Source of the DNA: Achromobacter spanius
Lineage (GTDB): Bacteria; Pseudomonadota; Gammaproteobacteria; Burkholderiales; Burkholderiaceae_B
Reading direction: 5' to 3'
DNA length: 64,000 nt
Assembly: GCF_002812705.1 (NCBI RefSeq)
Contig: NZ_CP025030.1
Span: 2,976,001-3,040,000 of the forward strand
This document shows, piece by piece, positions 26,235 through 37,443 of the stretch (positions are counted from its first letter, which is position 1; each line of letters starts with the position of its first letter). A model generated the notes under the pieces. That model did no database searches, was not told where the DNA came from, and was given only the letters and a program-made list of their open reading frames with translations. Position numbers and translations under genes: made by a program.

Positions 26235-27237
26235 GGCCTTCGATCTGGCCCTGCTTCATGCGGTCGAACACGCTGTTGATGTTTTCCAGCCGATCCGTGG
26301 ACACCGTGGCGCGCACCTTGCCGGCTTCGGCAAATTGCAAGGACTCTTGCAGGTCCAGCCTGGAGCCCACGATAGAGCCGCGCACGGTGACGCCGTTCAA
26401 CACCATGTCGAAGATCGACAGCGGGAAGTCGCCCGGCGGCAAACCGTTCAGCGCCACGGTGCCGCCGCGCCGCACCATGCCCATCGCCTGCTCAAACGCC
26501 TTGGGCGATACGGCCGTGATCAGCGCGCCATGCGCGCCACCGATTTCGCGCTTCAGGTAAGCGGCGGGGTCGGTGGTCCTGGCGTTGACGGTGACCTCGG
26601 CGCCCAGGCGGCGGGCCAGCTCCAGCTTGGTGTCGTCGATGTCCACCGCGGCCACGTTCAGGCCCATGGCGCGGGCGTATTGCACCGCCATGTGGCCCAG
26701 CCCGCCGATGCCGGAGATGACGACCCAGTTGCCGGGCCGCGTGTCCGTCATCTTCAGGCCCTTGTACACGGTGACGCCCGCGCACAGCACGGGGGCGATG
26801 TCGACAAAGCCCACGTTCTTGGGCAACAGCCCCACGTAGTCGGCGGCAGCCAGCGCGTATTCGGCGAAACCGCCGTTGACGGAATAGCCTGCGTTCTGCT
26901 GCTGTTCACACAGCGTTTCCCAGCCGCCCAGGCAGTGTTCGCAGTGGCCGCAGGCGGAATACAGCCAGGGAATGCCCACGCGGTCGCCTTCCTTCACATG
27001 GGTCACGCCGGCGCCCACCGCCACCACGTGGCCCACGCCTTCGTGGCCCGGAATGAAGGGCGGCTTGGGTTTGACGGGCCAGTCGCCCTGGACGGCGTGC
27101 AGGTCGGTATGGCAGACGCCGCAGGCTTCTATCTTGACCAGCAGTTCGCCCGGCCCCGGGCGCGGCACGGCCACTTCTTCAATCACCAGGGGTTCGCCAA
27201 ATGCGCGCGCAACGGCGGCTTTCATTGTCTTGTCCAT
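26212..27237 (-). CDS. adhP: Zinc-dependent alcohol dehydrogenase, AdhP type
   Basis: This 341-residue NAD-dependent alcohol dehydrogenase has the catalytic-zinc Cys in GVCHTDLH, the GHE motif, the structural-zinc cysteines ([15 protein letters not shown]) and the nucleotide motif [13 protein letters not shown]. The start at 27237 has GGAG about 8 bp upstream; a start 12 bp later is possible. The length matches propanol-preferring AdhP enzymes. Confidence 0.92.
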   Translation of the reverse strand: MDKTMKAAVARAFGEPLVIEEVAVPRPGPGELLVKIEACGVCHTDLHAVQGDWPVKPKPPFIPGHEGVGHVVAVGAGVTHVKEGDRVGIPWLYSACGHCEHCLGGWETLCEQQQNAGYSVNGGFAEYALAAADYVGLLPKNVGFVDIAPVLCAGVTVYKGLKMTDTRPGNWVVISGIGGLGHMAVQYARAMGLNVAAVDIDDTKLELARRLGAEVTVNARTTDPAAYLKREIGGAHGALITAVSPKAFEQAMGMVRRGGTVALNGLPPGDFPLSIFDMVLNGVTVRGSIVGSRLDLQESLQFAEAGKVRATVSTDRLENINSVFDRMKQGQIEGRVVLDFA

Positions 27238-27485
27238 CGTCTGCTCCGAAGTCAGGTCAGTTTCCCTATGCTCGACCGCTTGCGTCGTCGACACCATGAT
27301 TTTTATCAATCGGGACCGGATGGAAAGGGTGGGGGACGGGTGACGTGACGGCAGCGTGTTGACGCTACGGGATGTCAGGGACGTAAGCCGCCTGGCGTGT
27401 TGCGAGCGCCGCGGCAAACGTCGTAAAGTGGCCCTTCGCGAGGCGTGCCCGGCAGGTGCGCCTGGCCCCTGGTCCGGGAGCTTAT

Positions 27486-27875
27486 ATGTGTGAAATCTTC
27501 ATCCGCGCGAGCGAGCAGTCCTACGCGCCCGAAACCCGTTCGCTGCGCCTGCATGGCGTGGCGACCAGCTTGCGGCTGGAGCAGTTGTTCTGGCAGGTGC
27601 TGGAAGAAATTGCCGGGCGTGACGGCATGCGCGTCACGCAATTGATCGAACGGCTGTACGACGAGCTGATCGAATATCGCGGCGAGGCCGCCAATTTCAC
27701 GTCGTTCCTGCGCGTGTGCTGCCTGCGCTATCAGTTGCTGCAGGCCGATGGGCGCATTCCTCACGATGCTTCGGTGCCGATCCGGTCGCTGAACCCGCAA
27801 GCGGTGCTGGAAGGACTGCCGGCATCGATGTACGACGCGGAACCGCTGCGCGCCAAACGGCGCGTCGCCGCCTAG
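27486..27875 (+). CDS. Ribbon-helix-helix domain protein
   Basis: This 129-residue protein starts MCEIFIRA. Its middle part ([31 protein letters not shown]) fits the RHH_4-type ribbon-helix-helix family, a beta strand followed by two helices, usually a dimeric DNA-binding fold. The start was chosen at 27486, the first in-frame ATG before the domain. It is monocistronic and ends at the terminator shared with the convergent pbpG gene. Its target is unknown. Confidence 0.7.
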   Translation: MCEIFIRASEQSYAPETRSLRLHGVATSLRLEQLFWQVLEEIAGRDGMRVTQLIERLYDELIEYRGEAANFTSFLRVCCLRYQLLQADGRIPHDASVPIRSLNPQAVLEGLPASMYDAEPLRAKRRVAA

Positions 27876-27883
27876 GCTGGTCA

Positions 27884-27916
27884 AAAAAATAAGGCCCGAT
27901 CAGATCGGGCCTTATG
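27884..27916 (-). terminator. Terminator downstream of pbpG
   Basis: A 12-bp stem (27890-27901 pairing with 27905-27916) with a 3-base loop has a run of A on its left, which is a U-tract for the minus-strand pbpG transcript. The hairpin can also serve the plus-strand ribbon-helix-helix gene ending at 27875. Confidence 0.8.
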
Positions 27917-27968
27917 CATTGTTGCGCGATGTGGGGCCGCCCGCTATGGGTGCCCCCGCCGTCAGTGT

Positions 27969-29204
27969 TCAGCCCCCGGGCTGAATGGACGCCAGCGCCA
28001 CTTCGTTTTGTACGATGCGACGGATGCGCACCGCATCGCCAATGCGCGACAGCTTGCCTTGCGAATCCAGCAGCACGATGGCCAGGTCGCGGCCATTGAT
28101 GCGCGCCAGCATCACCAGGCACTCGCCGGCCTCGTTGATGTAGCCGGTCTTGGACACCTTGATGTCCCAGTCGGGCTTGCGCACCAGCAGGTTCGTATTG
28201 CGGAAGGTTTGCGTGCGGTTGTTGATTTCAACGTCGTACTCGGTGTCGGTCGAGTAGCGATGGATCAGCGGGCGTTGCGAGGCCGCGCGCAGCAGGCGGG
28301 CCAGATCATGTGGCGACGACACGTTGTCGCTGGACAAACCGGTAGGCTCGATAAAGTGTGTGCTGGTCATGCCCAACGATTGCGCCTTGGCGTTCATGGC
28401 AGCCACGAAAGCGGGCAGGCCGCCCGGGTAGTGGCGGCCCAGCGCGTTGGCGGCGCGGTTCTCAGACGACATCAAGGCCAGGTGCAGCATGTCGCCGCGT
28501 GACAGCTTGGTGCCCACGCGCAATCGTGACGTGGTGTGCTTGAGGCCGTCGATGTCATCGTCGGTGATCTCAAGCATTTCATCCATCGGCAAGTTGGCGT
28601 CCACCACCACGACGGCCGTCATCAGCTTCGAGATGGAAGCGATGGGTCGCACCACGTTTTCGTTCTTGGCGAACAGAACGGTGGATGTTTCCAGGTCTTG
28701 CACATACGCCGTGCTGGAGCGCAGCGCGGCGGCTTCAGCGCGCACCGACGAAGCGGCGGGCGGCATGGCGGCGGATGCCGCCAATGCCGCGGCGCGTTGC
28801 GCGCGGTTCGGTTTGTTGGGCTTGCCACTCTTGCCGGCGGCGCCCTTCTTGGGCGGCGTGCCCTTGGCGGCCACTTGCTTGCCACCCTTGGGCGGCGACT
28901 TCTTGGCGGTGGACGACGACTTGGGCGGGGCTTTCTTGGCGCTTGATGAAGATTTGGGAGGCGCCTTCTTGGCGCTGGGGGAGGCTTTGGCAGCGGCTTG
29001 CTTGCCGGAGGAACCCTTGCCCGAAGCCGCCTTCGGGGCGGGGGCCTTCTTGGCTTGTTGCGCCTTGCAAGCCGCCGATTTGGCGTTGGTCTTGCAAGGG
29101 TCGGAATTTTTCGCGGCTTGCGCGGCGGGGGGCAGGAGCGCGCACATCGCCAGCGCCATGGGCGCTACCGCGTTCGCAATTGCACGTGTCCAGGAAAATG
29201 CCAT
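27969..29204 (-). CDS. pbpG: D-alanyl-D-alanine endopeptidase (PBP7-like)
   Basis: This 411-residue penicillin-binding protein of the SXXK serine peptidase class cuts peptidoglycan cross-links in the periplasm. The three active-site motifs are SISK, SEN (SSENRAA) and KTG. An N-terminal signal sequence (VAPMALAMCALLPPAAQAA) is followed by about 110 residues of Lys/Ala/Pro/Ser repeats (units like SAKKAPPKSSS) before the catalytic domain. That basic linker is much longer than in E. coli PBP7 and may contact the envelope or nucleic acid. It is monocistronic. Confidence 0.9.
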   Translation of the reverse strand: MAFSWTRAIANAVAPMALAMCALLPPAAQAAKNSDPCKTNAKSAACKAQQAKKAPAPKAASGKGSSGKQAAAKASPSAKKAPPKSSSSAKKAPPKSSSTAKKSPPKGGKQVAAKGTPPKKGAAGKSGKPNKPNRAQRAAALAASAAMPPAASSVRAEAAALRSSTAYVQDLETSTVLFAKNENVVRPIASISKLMTAVVVVDANLPMDEMLEITDDDIDGLKHTTSRLRVGTKLSRGDMLHLALMSSENRAANALGRHYPGGLPAFVAAMNAKAQSLGMTSTHFIEPTGLSSDNVSSPHDLARLLRAASQRPLIHRYSTDTEYDVEINNRTQTFRNTNLLVRKPDWDIKVSKTGYINEAGECLVMLARINGRDLAIVLLDSQGKLSRIGDAVRIRRIVQNEVALASIQPGG

Positions 29205-29357
29205 GGTTGAGCAGGCTTATCAGTCTGTGAAGAAGTGTTTCGCAAGCCGGCGTATCGTCGGTTCAGGAAAAGTCCCGATGAATTAGGGGCTTACGCGATG
29301 AATTTAAACAGTACATCAAGAGGCGCGCAAGGCGATTCGCGATCTTGTCATAAAAAA

Positions 29358-29387
29358 ATAATAGTGACGCATGTGTCATGGATGCAA
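29358..29387 (-). promoter_or_regulatory. Candidate pbpG promoter; main content of the 29205-29535 gap
   Basis: On the minus strand TTGCAT (29387-29382) and TATTAT (29363-29358) are separated by 18 bp, in the AT-rich middle of the 331-bp gap between the divergent pbpG and antitoxin genes. The resulting pbpG leader would be about 150 bases. Apart from the antitoxin operator, no other feature was recognised in this gap. Confidence 0.4.
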
Positions 29388-29488
29388 TTTGTCACAGGCG
29401 TGAGGTGAGAAGCTAACGGCTGAACGCGCGTGAGCGTAGCCCGGAATAACCCTCATTTGGCTGAACGTCGGTAATAGCCGTCTTTAGA

Positions 29489-29515
29489 AGACTAAATTCA
29501 GTCTAGAATCAGTCT
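29489..29515. promoter_or_regulatory. Candidate autoregulatory operator of the toxin-antitoxin operon
   Basis: AGACT (29489-29493) and AGTCT (29500-29504) form an inverted repeat, and AGTCT recurs at 29511-29515. TAGAAT (29504-29509) is a plausible -10 inside the array. Phd-type antitoxins bind palindromes overlapping their own promoter, and this one ends 20 bp before the antitoxin start. Confidence 0.5.
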
Positions 29516-29535
29516 CATTGGATCCGAGGACAGCC

Positions 29536-29817
29536 ATGAAATACTCAACCCAAGTCAAGCCCATCAGCTACCTGAAAAGCCATGCGGCAGAGATCGTCAA
29601 GGAGATTTCTGAGAATCGAGAACCGATGCTCATCACTCAAAACGGGGAGGCAAAACTCGTGGTGATGGATGTTCTGAGCTACGAAGAGCAAGAACAAACG
29701 ATTGCGCTACTGCAACTGTTGGCCCGCGGACGCCGCGAGATTGAAGAGGGCCGGGTCGTTCCAGCTGCCAATGTTTTCGCTCAGATTGAGGCAATGGACA
29801 AAGAAGGTTCGGAATGA
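29536..29817 (+). CDS. Phd/YefM-family antitoxin
   Basis: This 93-residue antitoxin has the Phd/YefM N-terminal DNA-binding fold (KPISYLKSHAAEIVKEISEN, ITQNGEAKLVVMDV) and a flexible acidic C-terminus that would wrap the toxin. The ATG at 29536 has GAGGA 5 bp upstream; the TTG at 29518 lies in the promoter. It overlaps the toxin gene by ATGA. The pair is clearly more AT-rich than the surrounding genes, suggesting acquisition. Confidence 0.88.
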   Translation: MKYSTQVKPISYLKSHAAEIVKEISENREPMLITQNGEAKLVVMDVLSYEEQEQTIALLQLLARGRREIEEGRVVPAANVFAQIEAMDKEGSE

Positions 29818-30134
29818 GCCACCAGGTTGTTTTTCTTCAGTCCGCTGTAGACGATTTGCATGAAATTCGCCGCTACATTAGAAAGCACTTTTCTCAGGCG
29901 GTTTGGCAGGCTTCTTATGCCAAGATAAAGAAAGCAATCCTTAACCTCGAGCAGTTTCCGCAGGTCGGCCACGCCCCTCTCGAACTGCCTGCCACGCATT
30001 TCCTCGAAATCATCGCTGCGAAGAACCGCGTCATCTATGAGGTGGTAGGGAAGATCGTCTATATCCACGTCATCTGCGACACACGTCAGGACTTCAAGAC
30101 AAAGCTCGCAAGGCGGCCCGTCCGAACAGGTTAG
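29814..30134 (+). CDS. RelE/ParE-family toxin
   Basis: This 106-residue RelE/ParE-superfamily protein has the typical VVFLQSAVDDLHEIRRYI N-terminus and the GHAPLELP...KNRVIYEVVGKIVYIHVICDTRQD core. The terminal catalytic pattern of mRNA-cutting RelE is not obvious, and the sequence is closer to ParE-like members, which poison gyrase. It overlaps the antitoxin gene by 4 bp. It lies 119 bp before tRNA-Arg. Confidence 0.85.
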   Translation: MSHQVVFLQSAVDDLHEIRRYIRKHFSQAVWQASYAKIKKAILNLEQFPQVGHAPLELPATHFLEIIAAKNRVIYEVVGKIVYIHVICDTRQDFKTKLARRPVRTG

Positions 30135-30253
30135 CCACCTGGCCGGACGCGGACGCGAGCTACATTGCGCACGTGAGTCGTGGGGCCCAATTCATAATCC
30201 GCCTTGCGTTGCAGGGTCGCCCCTGAAAAGCGATACAATTCCGCCCGCAGCGT

Positions 30254-30328
30254 GTCTCCGTAGTTCAACGGATAGAACAAGGACCTCCTAAGTCCTAGAT
30301 ACAGGTTCGATTCCTGTCGGAGACGCCA
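30254..30328 (+). tRNA. tRNA-Arg (anticodon CCT)
   Basis: The cloverleaf is complete. The acceptor stem GTCTCCG (30254-30260) pairs with CGGAGAC (30318-30324). The anticodon loop is CTCCTAA with anticodon CCT, and the T arm is CAGG-TTCGATT-CCTG. CCA is encoded at 30326-30328. It reads AGG codons. The tRNA stands alone and no integrase or truncated tRNA copy was seen nearby. Confidence 0.95.
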
Positions 30329-30417
30329 GCTTGTCTTTCTGCCTTCCTTTCCTGCCAGGCCATTCGCGCCTTTCGTCTATTTCCCACTCTGAAATCTGAA
30401 GTGTCCGGCATTGAATC

Positions 30418-30469
30418 GTGCTGAACTGCCGTGCTGAACCGCCGTGCTGAACTGCCGTGCCGAACCGCT
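30418..30469. repeat. Four tandem 13-bp repeats between tRNA-Arg and the kinase gene
   Basis: Units start at 30418, 30431, 30444 and 30457, with core GTGCTGAAC(C/T)GCC and one or two differences each. Apart from this array the 346-bp gap 30329-30674 holds nothing recognised, and the antisense ORF over 30288-30485 is spurious. The period and copy number match the boxC-boxB array although the sequence is unrelated. Confidence 0.8.
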
Positions 30470-30674
30470 TGTTGCCATGGCGCAAATCACTAGCGCGGTG
30501 AGCGCCGAGCGCACACGCTTGGCGATTTAGGATTCGTCTGAAATTGCGGTCCAGATGCCGCTGGTATGTGCGCGCCGTACCAAGGCGGCGTCATAATGCG
30601 CGCAGTGCCGACGGGACGCCACACAATTACAACCTGCGCCTGCGGCCCGACCCCTGACGCAGGAGACTTTCACC

Positions 30675-32447
30675 ATGATGCTGGGTTGGCTTGCGCTTGC
30701 CTTGTTGATCTTTGCCCTGCTGGCGTATGCCGCCCTAAGGCACAGCCCGCTACGCATGCCCGACCTGCTGGCCACGCTGGACAGCATGGATCAGGGCGTA
30801 AGCGTGGTGGATGCGCGCATGCGGCTGGTGGCTTGGAACCAGCAGTATCAACGCCTCTTCGATTACCCAGACGGCCTGCTGCGCGTGGGGCAACCGGTGG
30901 CCGACCTGATCCGCTTCAATGCGCATCGCGGCAAGTTCGGGGCGGATCCGGGCCTGGATATCGACGCCCTGGTAGGCAAGCGCATCGCCTTGATGCAGGC
31001 GGGCGCCGTCTATCACCGCCAGCGCACCTTGCGGTCTGGGCGCGTGGTGGAACTGCGTGGCCGGCCATTGCCGCGCGGCGGTTACGTCACCAGCTATAGC
31101 GACATCACCGACTTCAAGCGCGTGGAAAGCGAGCTGCGCGACATCAACAACACGCTTGAGCAGCGCGTCAGCGCGCGGGCGCAAGAGGCCGAAGCGGCGC
31201 AGCGGTCGCGCACCCAGTTCCTGACCGCCGTCAGCCACGACGTGCTACAGCCCATCAACGCGGCGCGCCTGTTTGCGTCGGCACTGAACGAGGAAGACCG
31301 GCCCGAGGCACAGCGCTATCTGGCGGGCCGCATCAACACGTCGCTGCGCGCGGCGGAAGAATTGCTTGAAGGCCTGCTGGATATATCGCGGCTGAACGCG
31401 GGGGTGCTCAAGCCTGAACTCAGCGACTTCAACGTGGAACCCATGTTGCGCCAACTGGCCGACCAGTACGGTCACGTGGCCCTGCGGGCCGGCTTGCAGT
31501 TGCGCCTGCATGCCAAACCTTCGCTGCTGGTGCGCAGCGATCCGCGCTTGTTGCGCCGTATCTTGCAGAACTTCCTGGCCAATGCGCTGCGTTACACGGG
31601 GGGCGGCCGCATTCTGCTGTCCGCGCGTTCGCAAGGCGGGCAAGTTCAACTGCAAGTGTGGGACACCGGGCCGGGCATTCCCCCGCATCAATTGCGCCGC
31701 ATCTACGACGAGTTCCAGCGCTACGAACAGCCGCAGAACCGGGAAGGGCGCAGCTTCGGCCTGGGGCTTTCCATCTGCCGCCGCTTTGCGTTGTTGCTGG
31801 GACATGGGCTGGACGCGCGCTCGGCCCTGGGCCGGGGCAGCGTGTTTTCGGTCAGCGTGCCCAGCGCTGCAACCACTAGGCCCGCGCTGGCTCGCTTGAA
31901 CGTCGGGGCGTCGGGGTTGCAATGGCCGCCCGCACATGCCTCGCTACAAGGCTTGCGGGTGCTGTGCCTGGACAATGACTCGCAAGTGCTCGGCGGCTTG
32001 CAAGCGCTGCTTGGCGGCTGGCAGGCCAGTGTGTGGTGCGCGGCCACGTTGGACGACGCCCTGGCGCTGATGCGGCATCAGCCTCATGTTCTATTAGTGG
32101 ACTTCCTTCTGCGCGACTGCATGAACGGGTTGGATAGCCTTGACGCCCTGCGCGCCGGCTCGCCTGCCGCGCGCGGCGCGCTGCTGGTGGCGGATGGCGC
32201 GGATGCCTTGGCCCAGGCGGCGCGGGCGCGCGGTTATCGGATGCTGACCAAGCCGATCAAGCCGGCGTCGCTGCGTGCCTTGCTGACGGCGAAGCTGCGC
32301 GCGCAGATGTTGACGCAGCACGAGTTGGCGCATCAAGGATTGGCGCGTCAGGGTTTAGAGCATCAAGGATTGGCGCAGCAGGGTTTGGAGCAGCGGAGTT
32401 CGGAGCAGCGTGGCTTGGCCGCATCACGCTTCCCCCCTGGAATTTGA
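30675..32447 (+). CDS. Hybrid sensor histidine kinase, NahK/ErcS-like
   Basis: This 590-residue hybrid kinase has one N-terminal membrane helix (residues 3-22) and a PAS domain (DSMDQGVSVVDARMRLVAWN). The HisKA domain has its phospho-His at about 188 (VSHDVLQPINAAR), and the ATPase domain shows NFLANALRYT and SFGLGLSICRR. A C-terminal receiver carries the phospho-acceptor Asp at about 476. The last 40 residues are a 15-bp-period repeat (HQGL-A/E-RQGL-E). It converges on the LuxR-type regulator and overlaps its 3' end by 24 bp. It is the likely partner of that regulator, and so may control acetate use. Confidence 0.88.
   Translation: MMLGWLALALLIFALLAYAALRHSPLRMPDLLATLDSMDQGVSVVDARMRLVAWNQQYQRLFDYPDGLLRVGQPVADLIRFNAHRGKFGADPGLDIDALVGKRIALMQAGAVYHRQRTLRSGRVVELRGRPLPRGGYVTSYSDITDFKRVESELRDINNTLEQRVSARAQEAEAAQRSRTQFLTAVSHDVLQPINAARLFASALNEEDRPEAQRYLAGRINTSLRAAEELLEGLLDISRLNAGVLKPELSDFNVEPMLRQLADQYGHVALRAGLQLRLHAKPSLLVRSDPRLLRRILQNFLANALRYTGGGRILLSARSQGGQVQLQVWDTGPGIPPHQLRRIYDEFQRYEQPQNREGRSFGLGLSICRRFALLLGHGLDARSALGRGSVFSVSVPSAATTRPALARLNVGASGLQWPPAHASLQGLRVLCLDNDSQVLGGLQALLGGWQASVWCAATLDDALALMRHQPHVLLVDFLLRDCMNGLDSLDALRAGSPAARGALLVADGADALAQAARARGYRMLTKPIKPASLRALLTAKLRAQMLTQHELAHQGLARQGLEHQGLAQQGLEQRSSEQRGLAASRFPPGI
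32325..32414. repeat. 15-bp tandem repeat at the 3' end of the hybrid kinase gene
   Basis: Six in-frame 15-bp units start at 32325, 32340, 32355, 32370, 32385 and 32400; a seventh diverged unit precedes them. They encode variants of L(A/E)(H/Q/R)QG after the receiver domain. The array lies next to the convergent overlap with the regulator gene and adds a Gln-rich tail outside the conserved fold. Confidence 0.8.
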
Positions 32448-33125
32448 CGCCATAGCGCCATAGCGCCACGTGCCCAGGCCCAGCCGCGCGGCGATCACCA
32501 CGGCTTGCGTGCGGTTCGATACCCGCAGCTTGCGCATCACAACGGTCATGTGGGCCTTGATGGTGGCTTCCGATACCTGCAATTCGTGCGCAATCTGCTT
32601 GTTCAGCAATCCCGCGCCCACCATCTGCAATACCCGGAACTGCTGCGGCGTCAGTTCGCGCACATTGGCCGCCATGGCCGGCTCGCGCGGCAGGGCGTCG
32701 CGGGTTGCGGTAATGGTGGCGGCAATGGTGGCGTGACCGGCATCGGGCGCCCAGGTGCCGCCATCCATCACATGCAGCAAGGCAGCGCCCAGCGTATCGG
32801 CGTCCGATGATTTCGGGATGAAGCCCATCGCGCCGTGATCCAGCGCGCGGCGTATCAAGAGCGGGTCTTCATGCGCCGACACAATCACGATGGGCAGTTG
32901 CGGATGCTGGCTGCGCAAATGGCCAAGCGGCTCCAGGCCGAACGAGCCGGGCATGTCCAGGTCCAGCAACAGCAGGTCGGCGTTGGGGCAGGAGTCGACC
33001 AGATCGTAGAGCACGGAGATCTGGTCGGCTTCGTGAATGACGGCGTCCGGGAACACACGGCCGATCACCCCTCGCAAAGCTTCACGAAACAGCGGGTGGC
33101 CATCGGCGATCAGCAGGACAGGCAT
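32424..33125 (-). CDS. LuxR-type response regulator, ErdR/CrbR-like
   Basis: This 233-residue NarL-type regulator has a receiver domain (phospho-acceptor Asp55, LLLLDLDMPG) and a C-terminal LuxR helix-turn-helix (LTPQQFRVLQMVGAGLLNKQIAHELQVSEATIKAHMTVVM...). The start at 33125 is only 7 bp after the acs stop, so it is co-transcribed with acs. Regulators of this class (ErdR, CrbR) activate acs in Pseudomonas and Vibrio. The convergent hybrid kinase is the probable phosphate donor. Confidence 0.88.
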   Translation of the reverse strand: MPVLLIADGHPLFREALRGVIGRVFPDAVIHEADQISVLYDLVDSCPNADLLLLDLDMPGSFGLEPLGHLRSQHPQLPIVIVSAHEDPLLIRRALDHGAMGFIPKSSDADTLGAALLHVMDGGTWAPDAGHATIAATITATRDALPREPAMAANVRELTPQQFRVLQMVGAGLLNKQIAHELQVSEATIKAHMTVVMRKLRVSNRTQAVVIAARLGLGTWRYGAMASNSRGEA

Positions 33126-33132
33126 GGGCCGA

Positions 33133-35088
<1,956 letters not shown>

Positions 35089-35121
35089 GATGGCTCCTGA
35101 GCGGGGTGAATAGGGGGGGGG

Positions 35122-36798
35122 TTAATGAGCGACGGCGGTGGTGGCGCCGATGCCCGTCTGGCTGCGGACGGTCAAGGCGTCGAAGGCCTCGGCTTCCTGC
35201 TGCGCCCGGGGGCTGTTGTCCAGCGTGGAGAACAGCCAGATCGAAAAGAACGCCAGCGGGATGGACAGAATGCCGGGGTTGGGGAACGGCGTGATGGGCG
35301 TGGCAAAGCCGAATACATCGACCCATACCGTGTCGCTCAGCACCACCCAGATCGTGGCCGAGGCCAGCCCGAGAAAGCCGCCGATGGTGGCGCCCCGCGT
35401 GGTGCAACCGCGCCAGGAAATCGACAGCACCAGCACCGGGAAGTTGGCGCTGGCCGCAATCGCGAACGCCAGGCCCACCATGAACGCCACGTTCTGGTTT
35501 TCAAACACGATGCCCAGCAAGATGGCCATGACGCCCAGCGCAATGGTGGACAGCCGAGAGATACGCATCTGCTGGGCTTCGGTGGCGCGGCCCCGCGCGA
35601 TGACGTTGGCGTAGAGGTCATGCGAAATAGCCGCCGCGCCCGCCAGCGCCAGGCCCGCCACCACCGCGACGATGGTGGCGAAGGTAACGGCCGCCAAAAA
35701 GCCCAGCAGCAGGTTGCCGCCCACCGCGTTGGCCAGGTGCACGGCCACCATGTTGGTGCCGCCGATCAGGCTTTTCAGCATGTCGAACTGGCCATCCGCG
35801 CCCGTCACGTAATACTCGGGGTGGCGCACCAGCAGCGCCACCGCGCCAAAGCCGATGATGAAGGTCAGCAGGTAGAAGTAGCCGATGAATGAGCTGGCGT
35901 AGATGACCGACTTGCGCGCTTCCTTGGCGTTGGACACGGTGAAGAATCGCATCAGGATGTGCGGCAGCCCGGCGGTGCCGAAGGCCAGCGCAATGCCCAG
36001 CGACAAGGCGTTCAATGGGTTGCTGCTGACCTGCGCACCCGGCGCCAGCAGTTCCCTGCCGGACGGGTGCACGCGCGTCGCTTCCGCCAGCAGGGCGTCG
36101 GGGCTGTAGTTGAACGCGGCCATCACCAGCACCGTCATCAGCGTGGCGCCCAGCAGCATCAGCACCGCCTTGATGATCTGCACCCACGTGGTGGCGGTCA
36201 TGCCGCCGAAGGCCACGTAGATCATCATCAGCGACCCGACGATCACCACGGCGACGTTGTAGTCCAGCCCGAACAGCAACACGATGAGCTTGCCCGCGCC
36301 CACCATCTGCGCAATCAGGTACAGCGCAATGATCAGCAAGGACGCGCTGGCCGCCAGCACGCGCATCGGCGTCTGCGACAGCCGGAACGAGGTGACGTCG
36401 GCGAAGTTGTAGCGGCCCAGGTTGCGCAGCCGTTCGGCGATCAGGAACATGACCACGGGCCAGCCGAACAGAAAGCCGATGGCGTAGATCATGCCGTCGA
36501 ACCCGCTGACGTAGACCATGCCCGCAATGCCCAGGAAAGACGCGGCCGACAGGTAGTCGCCCGCGATGGCCAGGCCGTTCTGAAAGCCCGACAGCCCGCC
36601 GCCCGCGGTGTAGAAGTCGGACGTGGTGCGGGTGCGCTTGGCGGCCCAGTAGGTGATGCCCATGGTGCCGGCGATGAACGCCAGGAACATCACGATGGCG
36701 GACATGCTGGCTTGTCCGCCGGTGGCGGCGCGCGCCGCGCCCGCCAGCGTGCAGCCCAGGATGAAGATCAATGCGGCGCCCAGTTTCTTGTTTTTCAT
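35122..36798 (-). CDS. actP: Cation/acetate symporter ActP
   Basis: ActP is a sodium:solute symporter (SSS family) importing acetate. The 558-residue protein begins with a signal-like first segment ([19 protein letters not shown]) and has about a dozen further hydrophobic helices, with the motif [20 protein letters not shown] typical of ActP. The start at 36798 overlaps the DUF485 gene stop (ATGA). The DUF485-ActP-Acs order is conserved in proteobacteria. Confidence 0.94.
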   Translation of the reverse strand: MKNKKLGAALIFILGCTLAGAARAATGGQASMSAIVMFLAFIAGTMGITYWAAKRTRTTSDFYTAGGGLSGFQNGLAIAGDYLSAASFLGIAGMVYVSGFDGMIYAIGFLFGWPVVMFLIAERLRNLGRYNFADVTSFRLSQTPMRVLAASASLLIIALYLIAQMVGAGKLIVLLFGLDYNVAVVIVGSLMMIYVAFGGMTATTWVQIIKAVLMLLGATLMTVLVMAAFNYSPDALLAEATRVHPSGRELLAPGAQVSSNPLNALSLGIALAFGTAGLPHILMRFFTVSNAKEARKSVIYASSFIGYFYLLTFIIGFGAVALLVRHPEYYVTGADGQFDMLKSLIGGTNMVAVHLANAVGGNLLLGFLAAVTFATIVAVVAGLALAGAAAISHDLYANVIARGRATEAQQMRISRLSTIALGVMAILLGIVFENQNVAFMVGLAFAIAASANFPVLVLSISWRGCTTRGATIGGFLGLASATIWVVLSDTVWVDVFGFATPITPFPNPGILSIPLAFFSIWLFSTLDNSPRAQQEAEAFDALTVRSQTGIGATTAVAH

Positions 36799-37172
36799 GA
36801 CACGTCCTTGATGATGGCGGCCAGCAGCGGGTCGAACACGGAATTGGAGATATGCACGTAGGCGGAAATCAGCACCACGGCGCTGCACACGACCAGCGTG
36901 CCCGTCAGCACGCCGATGCTCATCGTCATGCCGGGTACCGGGCTGCCGAAGAACACGGGGTCAAAGGCCAGCGTCAGAATGAAACCGGCGTAGATCACGC
37001 CCGTGATGGCAAAGAACAACAAACTGGCGCGGCTGCGGCGGCGCAGCAGTTCCTGATATTTGGGATGCCGCATGACGGCGGCGACCCTGCTTTCGGGTTC
37101 GGATGCTTGGGGGGAGGGGGGCCCGTGGGGGGAGGGCACGTGGGGTGAAGGCACGTGTTTGGGGGTGGGCAC
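36795..37172 (-). CDS. DUF485 membrane protein of the acetate operon
   Basis: This 125-residue protein has two transmembrane helices ([20 protein letters not shown] and [20 protein letters not shown]) preceded by the DUF485 box [17 protein letters not shown]485 proteins regularly accompany ActP and may assist it. The first 30 residues are low-complexity HVPSP repeats coded by 15-bp units (about 37105-37160) before the conserved part; a later start was not evident. It is first in the operon. Confidence 0.88.
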   Translation of the reverse strand: MPTPKHVPSPHVPSPHGPPSPQASEPESRVAAVMRHPKYQELLRRRSRASLLFFAITGVIYAGFILTLAFDPVFFGSPVPGMTMSIGVLTGTLVVCSAVVLISAYVHISNSVFDPLLAAIIKDVS

Positions 37173-37285
37173 GATAGGGCTCCTTGTTGATATTGCCGGG
37201 CGCCGTCAGCGCATCCGGATGGGCCCGTTTGGGGATGCCTCGCGGGCCTCTGCCCAATATAGAGACGCATCACGTGCTAGAACAC

Positions 37286-37314
37286 ACGACCTTGGTCGTA
37301 GGGGGTAGGCCCTA
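37286..37314. promoter_or_regulatory. Dyads in the divergent acetate operon/MFS promoter
   Basis: ACGACC and GGTCGT (37286-37291, 37294-37299) form a tight inverted repeat. A looser AGGG...CCCT dyad runs from 37300 to 37313. They lie in the 271-bp gap between the divergent DUF485 and MFS genes and could bind the LuxR-type regulator encoded by the acetate operon. No promoter hexamers were assigned. Confidence 0.4.
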
Positions 37315-37443
37315 GTGACAGGGCGCGCAAAGCGCGATTCGGCAGCAGGGCTATTACCGTTGCGCGGGCGGCGACTTGTATATGATGTCGGCCGGGTCCC
37401 GAGGAGGGGACGCAAACCCAAACAACAACCAGACACGGGTTTC

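Noticed and set aside
30254..30328. tRNA-Arg as an integration site with an island beside it
   Set aside because: No integrase, no truncated tRNA copy and no mobile genes nearby; only the small toxin-antitoxin module is atypical.
30288..30485. Antisense ORF with SPTGIEPVSRT
   Set aside because: It is antisense to tRNA-Arg and a 13-bp repeat array, a well-known type of spurious annotation.
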